From NCBI GenBank assembly GCA_003342895.1, contig PTFA01000159.1, positions 744,001-808,000 of the forward strand: a stretch of 64,000 nucleotides of DNA, given 5' to 3'. Below the pieces are notes generated by a model. It was not told the origin of the DNA, did no database searches, and worked only from the letters and a program-made list of their open reading frames with translations. Made by a program: the position numbers and the translations under genes. The stretch comes from Casuarius casuarius (Eukaryota > Chordata > Aves > Casuariiformes > Casuariidae). Shown in pieces: positions 48,918-62,716 of this stretch; within the stretch, counting starts at the first letter, position 1; every line of letters begins with the position of its first letter.

Positions 48918-51554
48918 ACTAAATTGTGCTTTTCAGTGCTGATGTAGAAGAGCTGTTAATGGATTACACAAGGAAGACAGAACAGAACAAATTTATCAAA
49001 AGTTTTTTTTTTTTTTTTAACTGAAACTCTTGGTTAATAGTAGAGTTTGGAGACAGGCATCTGTAACTGTTGTAGTGCTGAATAGGAAAGCACAGGAGAA
49101 CCACATGCCTCTGTGAAAAATCCAAAATAAGGATTCAACTTACAATATGTTTTCTACAGAGAATCCTGCTCATGCATTGCATTACTGAGTGCCAGCAGCA
49201 AAAGGAAATTTATGTGCAACATGTTTTCCAGTTTGGGGTAAAAGTTGCCAAATGGTAACTAACATCATAAATTGTACAAAATTATCTGATGCCTCCAAAA
49301 ACATCTGTCAACATTATTTTCCCATGTAATCTTACATCCACATAGATGATGGGTAAATTTGACCTTATGATATAAAATAACAAGTCCATTACATACCCCA
49401 CATGTATAAGATATCACAGTTCGCGCATGTTAAATCACAATTACACCTATTACAAAGATCTAGCATACATGTATTCAGCCTAGGTAATAGAATAGACACT
49501 GATCAAGGTTGACGATATCAATAGGGCTGGTTAAAAATTTTCTGAGATTAGTTTGCTGTTAAAAACATTAATTCCGGTGACTAAAAATATTTTACTGGAA
49601 GAAATTTCATTAGAATTTTTGTGAAAAGCTAATAATACATTGTATCATTATTATTTAATCAGTTACAAAGTATTCTAAGTATTTAAAATATTATCATTAG
49701 ACTTAAAGAGGATTTGAAAAGAATCTTTCAGTCCTATTTAGAGTGAATTTCTTCAGCCTTTTCAGGCTAATGTTCTGAAATAATGTTTTTTCTAAAATTC
49801 ATATTTGTGATGGATTCTTTTTTGTTGGTTAAATTTACAAAAAAAGAATTTTATCTCAATGACCTCAATTTTATCTCATTTTATTTGTTGTCATATTTAT
49901 TTATCTCTTCCAGGAAAATAAAAAATGTGGATATACTAGCAGAAAAAAAAAACATTCTGAGAACATACTGGCAGAGTACTACCCCATTAAGTAGATGGTA
50001 TCCTGGAAAACTAGCACACTAAATACTTTTGCACAGCTCATACTAAAAATATCTCAGTTATGAGACTGATGACTGGGTTACTCTTAGAAACTTGAAAAGA
50101 CTGAAATAAACTAAACTTAACTAAACTAAAATTTTGGCTTCTATTTCCACCCTTTGTGGACTTCTTGTACAAAAATGCTAAAGCAAAGTCTGCTTCAAGT
50201 AGAGTCTAGTCTTTCCTGGTTGTAGTCCTCAATACCTGTGTCACTGATACATCCAGCTTGTATTAAGGAAGTTGTGTACAGAGGACAGTAGCCTGTGATT
50301 CTTCACCTCATGCATTTGAAAAGTGAAAAGTGGAACAAAGTATAGAGAATACGAAACCCATCTCCTAGACAAGATTTTGCATGAATAGTTTTTCCAGCAG
50401 AAAGGAATGTACAACTTCAGGTACAACTGTTTAATACTATGCATGCCCTGAACAGCGCAATGTCAAAGAAGGCCTGCTGGTGTTATAGAGGAAGCGATGG
50501 ATGAAAAAACTGGGATTTAATATGAGTTAATAAATTCAGGATAACTCAAGTTTGTGATTAACTGACAACAGAACATAACCCATGACTTTTTTTTTTTCTA
50601 TTCTATACAATAGAATGAGAGAACTAAAAATAATTCCAGCTTTACTTCATTAAGTAAAGGAAGAATCTCCCTGCCTGGAATGCCTCATATGCTGTGGTTT
50701 CTAGACATCTTAGCTTTTGTTGCATACCCAGCTGGCTCCGTCAACAGTTATTTAACACCTATTCTGAGTTTCATTATACTGCAGAAGCTATTGTCTAGTT
50801 CTAGCGAGATACAAGTAATCTTTTTTTGTTGCGTAACTGACAATGTTAAATGTGCTTAAATTTGCCTTTCCTTTGTCTTTTTAAGCCCTTCAGCTTTCCT
50901 CCATACACACAAAGTCAGAAGTATCAGGAAAATTGCATTCTAGGGGGGGGATCGTCACGACACACTAATCTCTTTCTAAATGTTAAGTCATGGGTTTACT
51001 AGCCCAACAATAGTTCACTTGCCTTGTGTGCTTTAAGTGGTTTGAATTCCTCAAGCAGGAAGGAGGCATGATTTACAGAAGCATTTCAGGCTCACGGTTC
51101 ATTGCAAGCCTATGGGAGAATGCATAAAAGTCCAGCAGTTTCTGCAGTGAAGTTTAAGAAGGCTATACAGGTGTATGAAATTTTGGAGATTAGCTATCTT
51201 TTATATATTTCCTTGTCTTTTTATCAATCTCTGCAACATCAACTGCCATTGCAATCTATGTGATTTTTAACACAGATTTCAGCCAAAGCTGGATGAGAAA
51301 GAAATAGATCAATGAACTGATCATGCAGATCNTTGTTAAAGCGAGTAGTCCATATTAGAGTAGTCTAATTGAAATAATAGATTTCCAATCTCTGTTAATA
51401 AGAATTTTGCAAATGATGCCTCAGCTGTGACTGGGCTGATGGATTTTATAGACCAGTGAAAAGTCATGTACAGTACTTGTCCATTTGTTGTGTATAGTTA
51501 GGCACTGATTCTTTCCAGGTTGCAGTAATAAGGAATGTGGATCTTTAAGAATAT
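48918..51554. other. Unique AT-rich DNA, no gene recognised
   Basis: Contains a T-run at about 49004-49018 with no polyadenylation signal at the expected distance on the minus strand, so it is not called a retrocopy. A single N is at 51332. No exon or transposon recognised. Confidence 0.55.
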
Positions 51555-51667
51555 GATGTTTAATCAGAATATTCCTCACAATGAATGTTTATTCCTTGAG
51601 ATGAATGTTTAATATTCCTCATGATGATGTTTAATGAGAATATTCCTCACGATGAACCTCACAATGG
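51555..51667. repeat. Degenerate tandem repeat, ~23-28-bp units
   Basis: Units related to GATGTTTAAT-AGAATATTCCTCA recur about four times. The best two copies (51555-51582 and 51624-51651) match at nearly every position, and between them lie shorter, damaged units (aatgtttattcctt and aatgtttaatattcctca). A final CCTCACAATG fragment leads into GC-richer unique sequence. Confidence 0.85.
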
Positions 51668-54600
51668 GCGGGACCTGCGCAGCATGCCATGCCCTGACTG
51701 CAGGCATCTGATGCTGTATCATCTCAGGGTTCCCAGCATCAGAAGGAACGTAAGATTTAATTGCTAACCTTTTATTCCTCTCCTATCTTTGAATAGTCTC
51801 ATTAAATATCATATTATACTTAGAGATTTGAGTGGACATTCTTTCTTACAGAGATCTGGAAAGAACTGACACCTACCTGATGCACAACACCATCTCAGTA
51901 CATAGCCTTGCTATCCATTACATCATTTGTGCAGTTTCATTGAAAGTCAGTAGGATGCAAGATAAGAACATTCTCAACCTTGATGGAAATACATTTTTAA
52001 AAGACAGTATTTGTTATATAAATAAAAAAGGAATAGAGAAGGTTATATCCTACACTTTCATTGACAAGGCTATAATTCCTGTTAAGTATTTTGTGTGGTT
52101 AGTATTTTCCTACCTCAAGTCTATATTTTGCTTGGGAGTCCAGAACACATAATGTATCATCCTAAAAACTTGGCAGTATCTGATGAAATGATCTCCCACT
52201 GCACTTTTCTTATTACTTAGAAGTGTGGTGGGTTCCAGCAGGGAAGTCCTCTGACTGATGGAAGGAGACCAGAGGAAATCTGATCCCACTGGCAGGCCAT
52301 CCGTGACGCCAACATAAGCAGGATACCACAGGTGATTTTTATGTGGTGCCTTGGCACCCACCAGGTGTCCAAGTCTCATAGAGCTCAGAAGATAAAATAC
52401 CTACGCCAGCTGCCTAAAACTGTGCTAACAGAAACTCTGCACGCTAGGGACACAGAGAAGACCTCTGAATTCCTGTGTAACCAGGATAAGTACCCAAACT
52501 TTTTTTTCTATTCTTAGGACTGAATTAATTCCATCTTAGGAGAGCTGTATCAAATATTTTATAGAGCAGCACCAGGAATGTGGAACTTCATAATGGCTAA
52601 GCTGACTAGGATAAGAAGAGCAGAGAAAACAATGTAAGATGTAGATAAAAATAGCCATATGATGAACACTGAACATCTGTAGGAATTTAATCTGATTTTG
52701 GCCTGTGATCTGCTTCAGAAGTTTTGTGATTGTCTGTTGTTTTAGCATGACGTGATGTTTCTCTTGCTTACAGTATTATAGCCTCTTCATTCAAAAGCCA
52801 TCACTTCAAGCCACCAAAAATAACAGTTGTGACAACAAAAAACCCTGACTTCTTGTCTGATATAAGCCATGGTTAATTTTTCGATTCTTTCCTTCAAAAA
52901 ATTATGAGAACATGAAACTTTCTATGTAGTGAAAGTTGTGCTTTCTTATAATAGCTTCATCAGCTGCAGCATTAATAAGGCAGCAAAGGATCCACGACAG
53001 AACTATGAAAACTTCCAACAATGTTTTTGCCTGTGAATTTGAATAGAGCAGCTACCGTACACTGAACACTGTTTCTGGACCTTATGACTGCACTGCAGCT
53101 TCAAAAGAGAAGCTATAGTACCTGTACCTGTGCGTCTTCAAAACCAGCTTCTTGAATTCAACTGAAGAAGAATTATAACACCATCCAGAATAATGCCAAA
53201 TGCTGAGTTTCAGCATTTGAGCATCTTGAACTTCACTGCTTCTTCCACTGAAATCGGCACTGCTTATTATTATTTTAAATTCTAGTCTTTACAGCCATAT
53301 ATATGGCCTTAATTTTCTGAATAAAGATGTCCTTAAGTAGTGTGGCTAATGAATATTCTTCGCACCTGCCTTCTGCTGCATTCAAATCAGAAATAAGGGC
53401 ACATTTTTGCATGCATGCCTGCGTGTGTGCGTATGTGTGTGTCTCCATATATGCACGTTCCTTCATAAATACCAGCTTCCACATATGGCTTAATTTTTTT
53501 CTGTTTAGCAGGATCTCCTTTTTTACAGTTTGTATACTATAAACTTAATTACTTAATACTCAATTGTCACATATCCTCAGAAACCTGAAATTTCCTAGCC
53601 CACTAACTCATCTGGAGATGCACAAGACTGTCTAAAGTGTGAGCTGGAAAGCTGCTCCGCGCCTATGCTTTGCCCAGCTGCTCCAGCTCCGCTTGTGCTG
53701 GCTATTCTGCCCGCCTGTGCAATGGGTCCTCTGACAGCTGCCTGTCCTGCCTAAAACGTGGGCAGGAATCGAAGCTCTCAGGAGCTGCAAGAGAGAGAAA
53801 GCTCTCTACCAGGGAAGCCAGCTTAATTCTCACCTCCCCTAATTTATACTGTGACTTAAACAGAGAGGGCTCATACATCCTGAATGAATGCCCGAAGTAT
53901 CAGGCGATTAGTATGCTGGAGTGCATCCCTGTGTCATTCTTGTTTAAGTCGTTCAAATATTTAGAGAGCCAGACAGAAAATGAAAATGATTCTGTAGTTT
54001 GCGCGTCAGCCAGGGACACCCAGCTTCTTTTCTCAGCTCTAATACGAAGCAGAACAGCTTCTACTGATTAAAGCCTAGTCCAGAATACAAATCAGACAGA
54101 GTGTGAATTAAATTTTAGGAGCTCCATATCCTTAATTGGCAAAGAAGATGAGGTAATTTAGATGTTTCTTTCTGAGATATTTTGAAAGATCAGCTGAAAT
54201 AGTTTATAACCACAGAATATTCATTTTTGAAAGTCTTTTTTCCTTCACCTTAGAGTGAGTGATATAAATAAAGTTATCCTCATTTCCCAACACTATCTAA
54301 CAATATTTAATTTATGGCTTTTCATATTGCCTTGGTTTTCCTGTTGTGTCTGTTTCCTATTTTTGTTCATATTAGCTGTATCTCTGTACCATCGGAGTCT
54401 CTTGATTTGTGCTCATTCTTTCTATTGCTGCAAGTTCTTTACATCTCTATAGAATAAGATCTGGTCCTTTTCCCTTTGAAATGAAAGCTTCTTTCATAGG
54501 AAAAATCAATTTATGTGAAGCTATCTTAGGAAATAGATAAATTTTGAAAAAGTTTTAGTATTAAAAACAAGGAAAAAATCTGAAGTCATCAAATAATTTT

Positions 54601-55281
54601 GTTATACAACTTTCAAAAGAAAAAAGACTTTTTTATTAAAAAACTCCCCATTTTTAAATCTCATTTAAAATTCCATTATTTTGCCAATAATTCTGCTATT
54701 ACCTTACAGAAAAACACAAGCCTTTTTGAAAGCCTATATATTTTCTGCTGATTAGTTCTAATCAGCTCAAATTTGTACATAACTAAGAAAATATTTCTAT
54801 TAGTGATGCTGGCATCCCTTTCAAACATTATTATTGAAAAGCTTTGACTAGCTTGAAAGTATTCAAGTGCCTCCTCTGTTTTTGCTAATCCATAACTCCA
54901 CAATCTTCCAGTACAATACGGTTTATTTCTATACAGCAACCTTCATATCTGATTTCATAAAAAGCATTATGGAAGGAGTTAATCACAAGCTACATGGAAA
55001 ATGATGGCTTTAAGGTGGGATTTAAGAAGCAAAACTGACAGTGGCTCTGAAGGAAGAAATGAAAGAATTTCAGCTAGGATAGCAGGAATAAAAGAGCAAT
55101 TCTGCTTTGAGGTGAAGGAACAGAGAAGACACTGAGGCAGCAGGAGCACAATAAGGCATGAGGAGCTCTTCACAGATGCAGCAAATGGAGGTAGTAAGAA
55201 GAAGGGACTGTAGACAGAAAAGTACCTGGTTTTGCCCAGCATTTCTCACTATTTGTATTGTGGCTGATCTTTTTGTTGTCC
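51668..55281. other. Unique DNA, no gene recognised
   Basis: A short GC-rich patch at about 51668-51745 follows the tandem repeat. An inverted repeat GGTGCC/GGCACC with a 2-nt centre lies at about 52345-52358. The 133-codon plus frame at 53670-54071 starts in a GC-rich, cysteine-containing patch but resembles no protein I know. Confidence 0.5.
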
Positions 55282-55319
55282 TTTTTTTTTTTTTTTTTTT
55301 TTTNTTTTTTTTTTTTTTT
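55282..55319. repeat. Long poly(T) tract containing an N
   Basis: About 37 T with an ambiguous base at 55304. Length in the assembly is probably unreliable. No polyadenylation signal lies at the expected distance on the minus strand, so it is called a homopolymer and not a retrocopy tail. Confidence 0.9.
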
Positions 55320-58300
55320 AAAGGGGTAGGAAGAGGAGGAATTTGAAATCTAAACTCTCCGATTTCCACTTCCAGTGCTATGCATGGTATAGAACAGAGA
55401 GTGTCAGAGTATTACTTACCATAACCCCTATACCCCTTCATTTGCCAGCTGTAGTTTGCTAAATGGAGGATGTTGCTATGACCTTCAGTTCCTAAGAGTT
55501 TATCACAATAATAGGGCTCAGCTGTTCATGAGCTGAAGGAGGTTTCTATCCTACCGTGCTGTAAAACTTCATCTATCCCAGCACATGCATTTTTGTTATC
55601 ACCTTCGAGCTGCATCATTATTGGCACTTTCTGAAATACTGGCAGCAGTTTTTTCTATGGCAGATAAGGTGAGATGCAAGTGAAATGCATTATTAACTCT
55701 GAGCCTGTCATTTTATGGCAGAATTCTGGGATACATCTAGACAAGAAGCCTCCTTCTTTTTCATAACTTCTCTAGACCACCAGTTTTAGTGTTACCATAT
55801 AACTTCTCTGCAACAGAGATGTCTGCTTTATCTTACTTTCCTCAGTGAATGTTTGGTGTCCTTTATTTAGCCATATTTTCTGTTGACTACACTACACAGT
55901 TCCTCCTGAGATCTGTGGTCTTTCTCAATTATCTGGCTCAAAGTGTATTTGTAACATCTTTCATTACCTGGCTTCACATTTCAGAGCCTGTACTTATGTA
56001 CCTCCCTTTATTCGTTAAGTGAATGGATGAAGCTCTCCTCTGTTGAACACTTGAAGGGAGCAGAGGACATAAGGAGACATTTTCCTCCATGTAGGCAGTC
56101 CAGCATGATCCCTCTGCTGCATAGAGGAGCCTGCTAAGAGAAACACCTGCCACCATTGAAATCAATAGGAATTTTGGCATTTATTTCAGTGGATGTGGCA
56201 TTGACTTCACTGGGGTTTGATCCAAAAGTTAATTGGCATCCCTAGTCATCGAGCTGATTAATCCCTGTGGTTCAAATAAATGCCAATGCCAGCAAGAAAC
56301 AGAATCCCCCACCTAAGTGATTCAATGGAAGAACTATAAATGTAACTTATAAACACACTCACTGGTCCTCACAGAGACAATATCCCTCTTGTACTGGATG
56401 TGAAGCCAGCCCTCCTGTTTACTATGTGTGACTGTAGATAAGGCCAGAATTTAGCCCTAAGCTACCTTCACTGGCCCTATTGTTGTAATCCCTTATGCCT
56501 CTTCACTCTGCTTGCCTAATTTCTATGCATGCTTTCAGATATTCAGTGCTCACTGGTACACAAACTGCTTAATCTTCCTCCAATTTAGCTTTTTGTATCA
56601 TCATTCTCTCATCTTTGTGCTGATCACTCGTTTCAATTTCCCAGTGTGCTTTTAGTAATCAGGTACACATTTGTTTCATCCACGGCTTACCTAAACATTA
56701 ATATCTCTGTCTCTCAATCTCTACAAGAGACCTCTCAGGGGATATTTCAATTTATTTATTTATTTATCTGTAAGGCTTGTTAAAAAGTACTGAAATGGGA
56801 GAATCAGGCATACAAGTCTTAGAGCATTATGCTTGGTAAGTGCCGAACATGTTCCACTCTGTACTGCCAATATATCCCAATTTTAAACTGAGCCAGTCAG
56901 AACTGGTTGATATGTTATACACAGGCTCCTGTTAAGAAATTGTTGGAAAGAGGCTTCACCAGATTCCTTCGCCCTGAACGCTCACTGTGCATTACTGCGA
57001 GGGGCACAGTCAACGTTCTCCTGTATTAGCATGAAATCTGTGCCAGAATTGTGGAGGAAGAGAGCAGAGTGAGAACAGGGCATAGGAGGGCATTTTATTT
57101 ACTCTTCTTTTATCAAAGTCTTGTGACAAACTCCCATGCTAGCCTACAGTTAGAAACAAAGAGGAATTCTTGACGAAGGGAAATGTGGGAAGCATAACAT
57201 TAAACAAAGAGCCAGAGCATGCTTCTACTACAGCTCCTTATCACTTGAATGTAACACATCTTGCTGTGGCTTAACTGCTCTCATGACAATTCAGTCCAAG
57301 TTGGCAGAGAGTCCACAGAAAACACAGATTTTGTTTAATGCTTATTTGAGAAACACATGCAATAGGTAACTGTTTTTAATGTATCCTGATCAGGGAGAGA
57401 AAGTGTGGGACATTTATTCCTGTTTAGCATAAAAAACCCCAGAGCTTGACAATTGAAACAATTCAGGACATGATATCAGTGTTAATTTTGCTGTTTCTCA
57501 CATCACATGATTATACACTTCTGCCCAACTAAAAAATAACTGACATCTCCTTCATCTACATTTAGTAGTTCTGGCCTGTCTCATGAGTGTTTTCCACTCT
57601 TCATACAAGCTAATGATCCTTTGTGCACCCTGCTGATCATTGCAATGTATCACGGCCCTATAACATGTCTATAAATGCCCCAAAATGTCTTGGCATGTAT
57701 TCGCTGCAGACTCTCTGCAGATAAGGATATTGGGAGACTTTGAGATTTATGTGATTTTTTTAGCAGAGCCATGAGTGTAAATGTTCGCTGTCTTCCCACA
57801 GACACTATCTTCAGGTGTGTGGGCACGGTTAGGAAAAGGAGCAAATCTTACACCTGTATGCATATTTGCAAATAACACACATATAAACCCTAGTAGTATA
57901 AAATTGATGTGGCTAAATACAGAAGGAAATTGTTATGACTATGAGTGCCTGTTCTATGAGCATATTTAAATTAGATGATATTGAAGGTACAGTTCTGCTA
58001 ACGCTGGTTTCCATACCAATTTTTTTTTTACAGATATTGCTTTCTCAGGAGATAAGCTGGAGCAATTTGTAAAGTAGGGACATTTTAATGATACTCTAAG
58101 TGCAGATCTCAACACACTTGTCAGTATGGCTTGACACTTGTTTGTGTACTGCATGTCTGTATCTATCTTCTGAGTTACAAGCAGCAGAAGTGAAAAGAAA
58201 TAATCAAAGTTTAAACTGCACCAAGTACTTGAAAGACACTGTTTATAGAGAAAGAATGTATTTGCATTGTGTTAATCTGCCCGTTAATAAAAGCCATTTA

Positions 58301-61300
58301 ATAAAAGTGTAAACTTGCTTGTTTTAGTCGTTTCTTTAGACTGTAATGGACTTCCTCCACTTCCAAGTTGTGGAAGAGGACAAACAGCCCTAGTGAGACA
58401 GAATGCAAAGTTCTTCTACTTGCTCTCTCTGATGCCTCTTTAAATAAGAAACTTGTGAAATGCTTATAGAAAACATTATGGTAGCAGAAACTCCTTGACA
58501 GCACTAAATCAACAATCCTCATGCCAGTTGCCTGTTAGCAGTATGGATATACTTTTGTCTTTTGCTGATAAGCACACTGAAATCTGTCAGGATCTATTCT
58601 GTTAGCCCCTTTTAATTAAAGATAAAAATCCAGCATTTTTTTGTACCTGAAACTGAGCCTGATTAGCTGTCTTGAGAAACTGAGCTACTGCAGCATTGAG
58701 AACTGGAAAAATGTTGTTTATCAGACAGAGCAGGGCTGAAACTGGAACAAAATTTCAAACAAAATTGTTCGAACAATTTAAAAAAACAGCTCCTTTCCCT
58801 TCCAATCACAGGACGAAGTATATATCATAGATTGCTGATAAACATTTTTCCCCACTGGTTTTAATCATGCCTTGAAGGTCTTCTGTTAGTCTTGCAGAAT
58901 AGATGCTTGAAGCTATGAGAAACTCTCAGGGTAAATACTTTCCCATAATGATAATCCTTCATAGATCACAGTTACAACTATGTGTTTTTATGCTGCTGTT
59001 TCCAAAACCCATCATAAGAAAATTACTGTCTCTCTGCTATTTTGCATCTCCCCTCACAGCGCCTTAAGCACCTTCTCTTCATAGTAAATGTTTAGGAATA
59101 TCTGAATAACAAAAAAGGCAATTGCTTCCCCAATTAAAAGTTTTCAAGAATACTTTCTAAAGAAAAATTTTGTGTCTTCACAGACGCTTCTATTTTAGAC
59201 AATTCAAAAGTTTTTAATCACTCCTTTTTTCCAGAATGACTGTTTTATCTAATAAAGTAACATCTGTAACATCAGACTCCAAACTAGAGCTATACCTTCC
59301 GAAAATACTATGCAAAATGTTTCTGTTCAGAAAAACATTTCAGTATTTTGAAGAAAACTAAATGAAGTATGAACCACAAAAGTATATTAAACTAGCCAAA
59401 ACTTCATTCAGAAGAAGTGTGTTAAAATATCTTGACGCAGGACAGAAGAGCTCATAATAGAACAAGCTTTGCAAAATGTACTTTCTCCACTCCTGTCTAT
59501 CATTGAAATGCTAACAGCACCCAAAAGAAATCCACAGATAGATACTTGATATAGCCTCAGTAGTCCTCACTGGAAAGAACATTATTAAAAAATGTAGAAT
59601 CAAAACCAAAAGAAAACATGACTGTTATGCTACAAGCAAATATTTTGCGAATTATCTCAGTTCAGTTGCCAATTCCTGCACGCAGGCATCAAGTAAGCCT
59701 TTCTATAGCCATAGTCTCCAGCCTATCATAGTTTAAGTACATGCTGAAATTTAAAAATATCTCTGCAATCTTTTAGTGAATAACATTTTGCATTTGCACG
59801 TGTTTTATGTTCACAAGAAGAAGCCATTTCAATGGATTCATAACAGCTAGGAATCCAGCCATTAATCTCCGAGTTTCAGCAGAAAAAGGTCCAAGTTTGG
59901 GCTGCTATGAGCTACTGTAACATCATTTGCAATATAAAATAATAGTAACTTAAAAGCTCCACAGAATATTACTTGAATAGGTAAACTTTCAAATGAAGCA
60001 CAATTTGGCACAGAAATAATCACAGAATTTGATCACCTACCTAAAGACTATCTAAAATATTTTGTGTTTCTAAGTATGTCAACCAAGGCAGGGAGACTAC
60101 TGAACTTTTTTTTTTTTTTAATCTTTCTAGTACTTTCTTATTCTTCCCTGTGATTAATTATGCTGTGACTTTATAGCACTCTCTGTGGTCTCCACCACTG
60201 TAAATTGTTCCTACTGCCCAAGTTTCCTGATATGTGTCCAAACCTGTTCTGGAAAAAAGGCTGAAGGCTCCAATTTAAAATGTTATTAGCACTTAAAAAA
60301 GTAATTTGGGTACCATTTGGATAAATGCTGCAGATCGTGCTAATGATGTTATAATTTTTGCTTGTTTTGTTCCAGTTATGAATCCAGAGATTTCCATTTA
60401 GCTGTAATGCTGCAAAATTAAAGAGGTAGACTTTCCTCTGCGGTTTTCTTTATGTTCCATTAGATTTATTTTCTAATACTTAAGTTGAAAGGAATTATTC
60501 CATGGCTCTTCCATCTGCTTTTGTCACAGAACTTCTCAGTGGATGGATAAGAAGTGGTAGTGAGCAACACAATTGTTAGGTGTTGGAAAGGATAAGAAAA
60601 TAACTGCAATCCATTATATAAGTGAGCACAACAGAGCTGAGAATACCTAGAGGAAACTGTGTGACTGATTTTAATGAAGTCTGGGGAAAAGATTCCAGAA
60701 ACAAAAATATGTGGGTGCTGCCACTTTTGGAACAAGGGTTAGAAACTTTTCCAGAACCAAACCCTAAAAATCAGAAAAGAAAATCTATAGTAAATGTTTA
60801 AATAGAAATGTAGAGGTTAAAATTAGCTACGTTTTGCTTTGAGGCTCAGTAAGGAAGACAGTATCTCTAAGTCTCAAATTCCAATTTTTTCAGTTTTGTC
60901 AGTACAACTCCACATAAGGTAATGCACTGACATTCATATAAGTTTGGTTGAAAGTCACACTTAGCAATACAGCTTTAACCAGAGCAAATTAGCATAACAA
61001 ACTGACATCTGTGGATGCCTATCTATTTATTGCATGTAAAACTTTGATAAAAATATAACATTGACTTACACGACGATGTAATTCACCTAGCTGAGTTTTT
61101 GTTTAAATGCAGCTTATATATATTTTGTATTACTCCACTACACTGGATAGATTGTACAATTCCAGCCTTTAGGCTGCTTTTCATCTCCAGGGCAGTGTAA
61201 ACCATCAAGAGTGTATAGGTCAGTCTGGCTCTGTTTAGACCAACACAGCTTGCTGTATTTTGTCATTCAGGAGGTGTTCAAAACAGGAACATAAACTAGT

Positions 61301-62690
61301 AGACAAATATCTGAAAGGAAAACAAAATACATAGCATATCCCATGAACATCATGCAAGCTAAACTTTAATGTGTTACACCAGTTTAACTGTGCAGCTACA
61401 CCAGGAACTTTTAGGATCACACTCCAGTACACACTGTACCAAGCTGACTATTTTTAATAGACATTTGCCAGGAACTTATAGTTTGTGAGGGCAATATAGA
61501 TTCTTGATCCATTACTAACTATTTGCTGTACAACAGTTTTGAGCTCCTGTTGTGGATCCAGGCTCCCAGATGTATCTAGCCCAGGACTCACAGGCTGTCC
61601 TTCTGAAAACCTCCACATGAAATAAGCTCAATGTTTAGTCCCGTAAGTGTAATCATAGTTCTAAGTTTAAAGACATTAACCAGAAGATCTTTGCATGTAG
61701 AATTTTTTGATTTTGTGTATAGTATAAATTATTTCAACACTTCCTGCAAAAGGAGCTGATGACAAAATTAAACCCAGCATATTTCAGCTGTGTTAATAGA
61801 AAAATACATACATTTTGTATGTACATTTTGCTGGAAATCAACAATAGTGAAGTTAAATCCAGAGAAAGTGCATTATTATGCACTTGCTATACATTTTTTC
61901 ACCCACATTAACTTTTGATATCTTTCAAAAAAAAAATCAAATTAGCTTTATTACACCCATTGCAGTAGCTTGCAAGAACTCTAGAAGTGAGCTAAGTGAA
62001 AGGGGTCTTATAAGCGGTACAAGATAAAGCCTTTTTTCTGAGACTGTGCAGTCTATCATATGCACAACGCTCATGTCAATAGACCAAATAAAAAAAAAAA
62101 AAAAAACTGTCCAGAGAGAGACAAAGAGGACATGGTAATAATGAAAGAAGGCATGCTTCCAAACTTTTGTCTGTGTGAAACAGAAGACATCACAACATGG
62201 ACAAAAATGCTGAGGAAATGTCCTATATTCCAGAACCATCCAGTGCTTGTAGCCACTGCCAGTTTAGACCTTGACTCAAGTATAAGAAATTATATTTCTG
62301 TATATCATAGAAGTACTCTTTACAACAAACAGAAGACCAGCTCATTAAGGAAAACAATTTATCATGCAGAGCAGAAGTGGCTGCCACAGAAAGTCAAGGC
62401 ATGGTACTGCCTGATTCACAGGAAGTGTTGTCTGTGCTGCTACGGAGATTACTCAACACAGACAGATGTCTTCCATCACCAAAGCCACTTTAGGTACTGC
62501 AACACCACATCACGATCTGCCATGTAGATGTACTAGCTGTTGCATTTTCAAAGCTGACTTGAATTTAAAAGGTATTTTTGAGAAAGTTACTTTTGATTTA
62601 TAACTGATGATCATATTAGCTCACTATCCAATTCTCTATCATATTTTCTTTTCTCCAAGCTTCAAGTTGTGACAGCATTAACACTAGCTG
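55320..62690. other. Unique AT-rich DNA, no gene recognised
   Basis: Includes a (TTTA)4 tract at 56751-56767, T-runs near 58020 and 60109, and an A-run at about 62090-62106. The longest frame in the window (plus 62060-62527, 155 codons) begins at this A-run and has no recognisable domain. No transposon seen. Confidence 0.5.
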
Positions 62691-62716
62691 TTCCCTTACT
62701 AGCTTCCCTTACTAGC
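62691..62716. repeat. Perfect 13-bp tandem duplication
   Basis: TTCCCTTACTAGC occurs twice head to tail with no mismatch. Confidence 0.85.

Noticed and set aside
49004..49018. T-run as a minus-strand retrocopy tail
   Set aside because: No AATAAA or ATTAAA lies at the right distance on the minus strand.
53670..54071. 133-codon plus frame with a cysteine-rich start
   Set aside because: The cysteines come from a short GC-rich patch. There is no known domain spacing, and the rest of the frame is featureless.
55282..55319. Poly(T) as a retrocopy tail
   Set aside because: No polyadenylation signal beside it, and it contains an N, so the homopolymer length is uncertain.
62090..62106. A-run after CCAAATAAA as a retrocopy tail
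   Set aside because: The AATAAA abuts the A-run instead of lying 10-30 nt before it, so it is part of the A-rich tract.
62060..62527. Longest open frame in the window (155 codons, plus)
   Set aside because: It begins at a poly(A) run, has no recognisable domain and no splice or promoter context. Length is within chance for 64 kb of AT-rich DNA.
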